Shown here: piece by piece, positions 41,369 through 42,877 of the stretch | Position numbering within the stretch: the first letter of the stretch is position 1 | Layout of the letters: the number at the start of each line of letters is the position of its first letter | Origin: Chloroflexota bacterium | GTDB lineage: Bacteria; Chloroflexota; Dehalococcoidia; Lucifugimonadales; Lucifugimonadaceae | Length of the DNA: 42,877 bases | NCBI GenBank assembly: GCA_002730795.1 | Contig: PCAX01000063.1 | Location: 1 to 42,877, forward strand | Direction of reading: 5' to 3' | The notes under the pieces: generated by a model | The model's input: the letters and a program-made list of their open reading frames with translations, nothing else | Database searches by the model: none | What the model was told of the DNA's origin: nothing | Translations under genes and position numbers: made by a program

Positions 41369-42568
41369 TTATTCCAATACCTTTGTTACAACACCTGAAC
41401 CAACTGTTCGACCACCTTCACGTATTGCAAACCTTAGGTTTTCCTCCATAGCAACAGGATACATAAGGGACACTTCCATTTCAGTATTATCTCCAGGCAT
41501 CACCATCTCCATTCCGTCTGGTAACTTTATTTCTCCAGTTACGTCCGTAGTCCTTATATAAAACTGAGGTTTATATCCTGAGAAAAATGGAGTATGCCTT
41601 CCTCCTTCTTCTTTAGTTAAAACATAGACCTGCGCTTTAGCTTTAGTATGAGGAGCCAAAGATCCAGGCTTAGCGAGAACAGCTCCTCTCGCAACATCCT
41701 CTCTTTCAATACCCCGTACTAGGCATCCAACTGCATCTCCCGGTTGACCTTCGTCAAGAGTTTTATGAAACATTTCCACTCCTGTGACTACCGTTGATGT
41801 ATTTTGCCCAAATCCAATAATGTCAATTGTTTCCCCAGTTTTAACCACGCCTCGTTCAACTCTCCCTGTAAGTACAGTTCCCCTGCCTTTAATACTGAAA
41901 ACATCTTCAACAGGCATGAGAAACGGTTGATCAGTAGGCCTATCAGGAATAGGAATATAATCATCCACAGATTTCATAAGGTTGTGAATTGCCTCTACCC
42001 ATTTATTACTACCGTCCTCATGATTCTCCAAGGCCTCTAACGCACTTACACGAACTATTGGAATATCATCACCAGGAAAATCGTAATCAGAAAGCAGTTC
42101 CCTGATCTCGAGCTCAACCAATTCAAGCAACTCTTCATCATCCATCATATCGGACTTATTCAGTGCCACAACCAGCCTGGGTACATTAACCTGCCGCGCC
42201 AATAGAATATGCTCCCTAGTCTGCGGCATAGGACCATCTGGCGCAGCCACAACCAAGATAGCTCCATCCATTTGGGCTGCACCGGTAATCATATTTTTAA
42301 TATAATCAGCGTGCCCGGGACAATCTACGTGGGCATAATGGCGATTTTCAGTCTCATATTCAGTGTGAGTCGTCGCGATAGTTACCCCTCTTTCACGTTC
42401 TTCTGGGGCATTGTCAATCTCATCAAAACCTTTCGCAGTAACGTTTTCATTCGTTTGGGATAAAACATGAGTGATCGCCGCCGTCAAGGTGGTTTTACCA
42501 TGATCAACGTGACCAATTGTCCCTACATTTACATGTGGTTTACTACGATCAAATACTTTTTTAGCCAT
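41369..42568 (-). CDS. tuf: Elongation factor Tu
   Basis: From the ATG at 42568 EF-Tu has 399 residues. The frame runs five codons further upstream, but [26 protein letters not shown] is the family start. Features are the P-loop GHVDHGKT (19-26), [12 protein letters not shown], and domains 2 and 3 ending [15 protein letters not shown]. It delivers aminoacyl-tRNA to the ribosome. tRNA-Thr and tRNA-Tyr lie just upstream, as in the tufB operon of other bacteria. Confidence 0.98.
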   Translation of the reverse strand: MAKKVFDRSKPHVNVGTIGHVDHGKTTLTAAITHVLSQTNENVTAKGFDEIDNAPEERERGVTIATTHTEYETENRHYAHVDCPGHADYIKNMITGAAQMDGAILVVAAPDGPMPQTREHILLARQVNVPRLVVALNKSDMMDDEELLELVELEIRELLSDYDFPGDDIPIVRVSALEALENHEDGSNKWVEAIHNLMKSVDDYIPIPDRPTDQPFLMPVEDVFSIKGRGTVLTGRVERGVVKTGETIDIIGFGQNTSTVVTGVEMFHKTLDEGQPGDAVGCLVRGIEREDVARGAVLAKPGSLAPHTKAKAQVYVLTKEEGGRHTPFFSGYKPQFYIRTTDVTGEIKLPDGMEMVMPGDNTEMEVSLMYPVAMEENLRFAIREGGRTVGSGVVTKVLE

Positions 42569-42656
42569 TTTATTCTCTTTCAAGCCTTCACAGGAATCAG
42601 TTTAAAATTTTATCTTTTCCAAGATTTACCATCTACATTCTACCTCTAAATCTAGG

Positions 42657-42731
42657 TGGAGCCCACACCGAGGATTGAACTCGGGACCTCATTCTTACCA
42701 AGAATGCGCTCTACCACTGAGCTATGTGGGC
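42657..42731 (-). tRNA. tRNA-Thr (anticodon GGT)
   Basis: On the minus strand the acceptor GCCCACA pairs with TGTGGGC. The anticodon stem CATTC/GAATG holds loop TTGGTAA (anticodon GGT, threonine). The T arm is CCGAG-TTCAATC-CTCGG, the discriminator is T and CCA is encoded. It lies about 90 bases upstream of tuf and 41 bases downstream of tRNA-Tyr, likely in one transcript. Confidence 0.95.
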
Positions 42732-42772
42732 CCGATTAACCTTCTAGAGGTAGACCACCTAAACTAAATAAA

Positions 42773-42857
42773 TGGTGCAGGGGACAGGATTCGAACCTGT
42801 GAAGCCGAGGGCGGCAGATTTACAGTCTGCTGGGTTTAACCACTCCCCAACCCCTGC
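42773..42857 (-). tRNA. tRNA-Tyr (anticodon GTA)
   Basis: On the minus strand the acceptor GCAGGGG pairs with CCCCTGC. The anticodon stem GCAGA/TCTGC holds loop CTGTAAA (anticodon GTA, tyrosine). A long variable arm of about 13 bases makes it a class II tRNA, as expected for bacterial tRNA-Tyr. The T arm is ACAGG-TTCGAAT-CCTGT and CCA is encoded. Confidence 0.95.
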
Positions 42858-42877
42858 TGTAGTAACTATTTTAACAC

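Noticed and set aside
1-42877. Insertion sequences, prophage genes or integrases
   Set aside because: No transposase, terminal inverted repeats, integrase or att-like duplication of a tRNA end was found by eye.

Overview
The window is AT-rich bacterial chromosome. Gene content suggests a marine Chloroflexota of the Dehalococcoidia/SAR202 type. The signs are enolase-superfamily, SDR and RraA-like enzymes typical of catabolism of poorly degradable organic matter, a coenzyme F420 ligase (CofE), a DUF1800/DUF1501 pair, a Thr/Pro-rich lipoprotein with Val-Glu-Lys repeats, and many TTG/GTG starts. This placement is an inference; no rRNA gene is present to test it.

Left part (1-12 kb): a tRNA-Ala with an ill-paired acceptor stem; a DUF1800-DUF1501-NHL propeller cassette; a degenerate MNT/HEPN gene pair; a mandelate-racemase-type enolase; two OppD/OppF ATPase pairs with no permease or binding protein, separated by tRNA-Gln; and a class III aminotransferase.

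Middle (12-28 kb): a MATE/ANKH-like membrane protein, tRNA-Asn, a NiCoT-type Ni/Co transporter, an HNH endonuclease, then a dense metabolic region. It holds an SDR with a threefold 15-bp repeat in its leader, a TPP enzyme, an enolase-SDR-acetoacetate-decarboxylase-like operon, an FkbM methyltransferase, two RraA-like proteins, a lipoprotein, and a run RraA / cyclophilin-like / TenA / double cupin / methyltransferase / CrcB. A MobA-like nucleotidyltransferase diverges from this run across a 20-bp inverted repeat.

Right part (28-42.9 kb): a giant FtsX-type permease with its LolD/MacB-type ATPase, then a BtuC-BtuF-BtuD cobalamin importer preceded by a cobalamin riboswitch. The riboswitch is overlaid by a spurious 103-codon ORF. 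Next come a small zinc-ribbon protein, CofE and an SDR. The end is the conserved translation/transcription block, read right to left: tRNA-Tyr, tRNA-Thr, tuf, rpmG, secE, nusG, rplK, rplA, L10 leader, rplJ, rplL.

Taken together, the window is housekeeping sequence (tuf-rpl block, tRNAs) flanking an accessory catabolic and transport region. No insertion sequence, prophage, CRISPR array or clear integrase was seen. The most distinctive items are the cysteine-free OppDF pair, the three-gene enolase-SDR-decarboxylase and RraA-cyclophilin-TenA operons, the pseudo-MNT/HEPN pair, the repeat-encoded leader peptide, and the odd tRNA-Ala.
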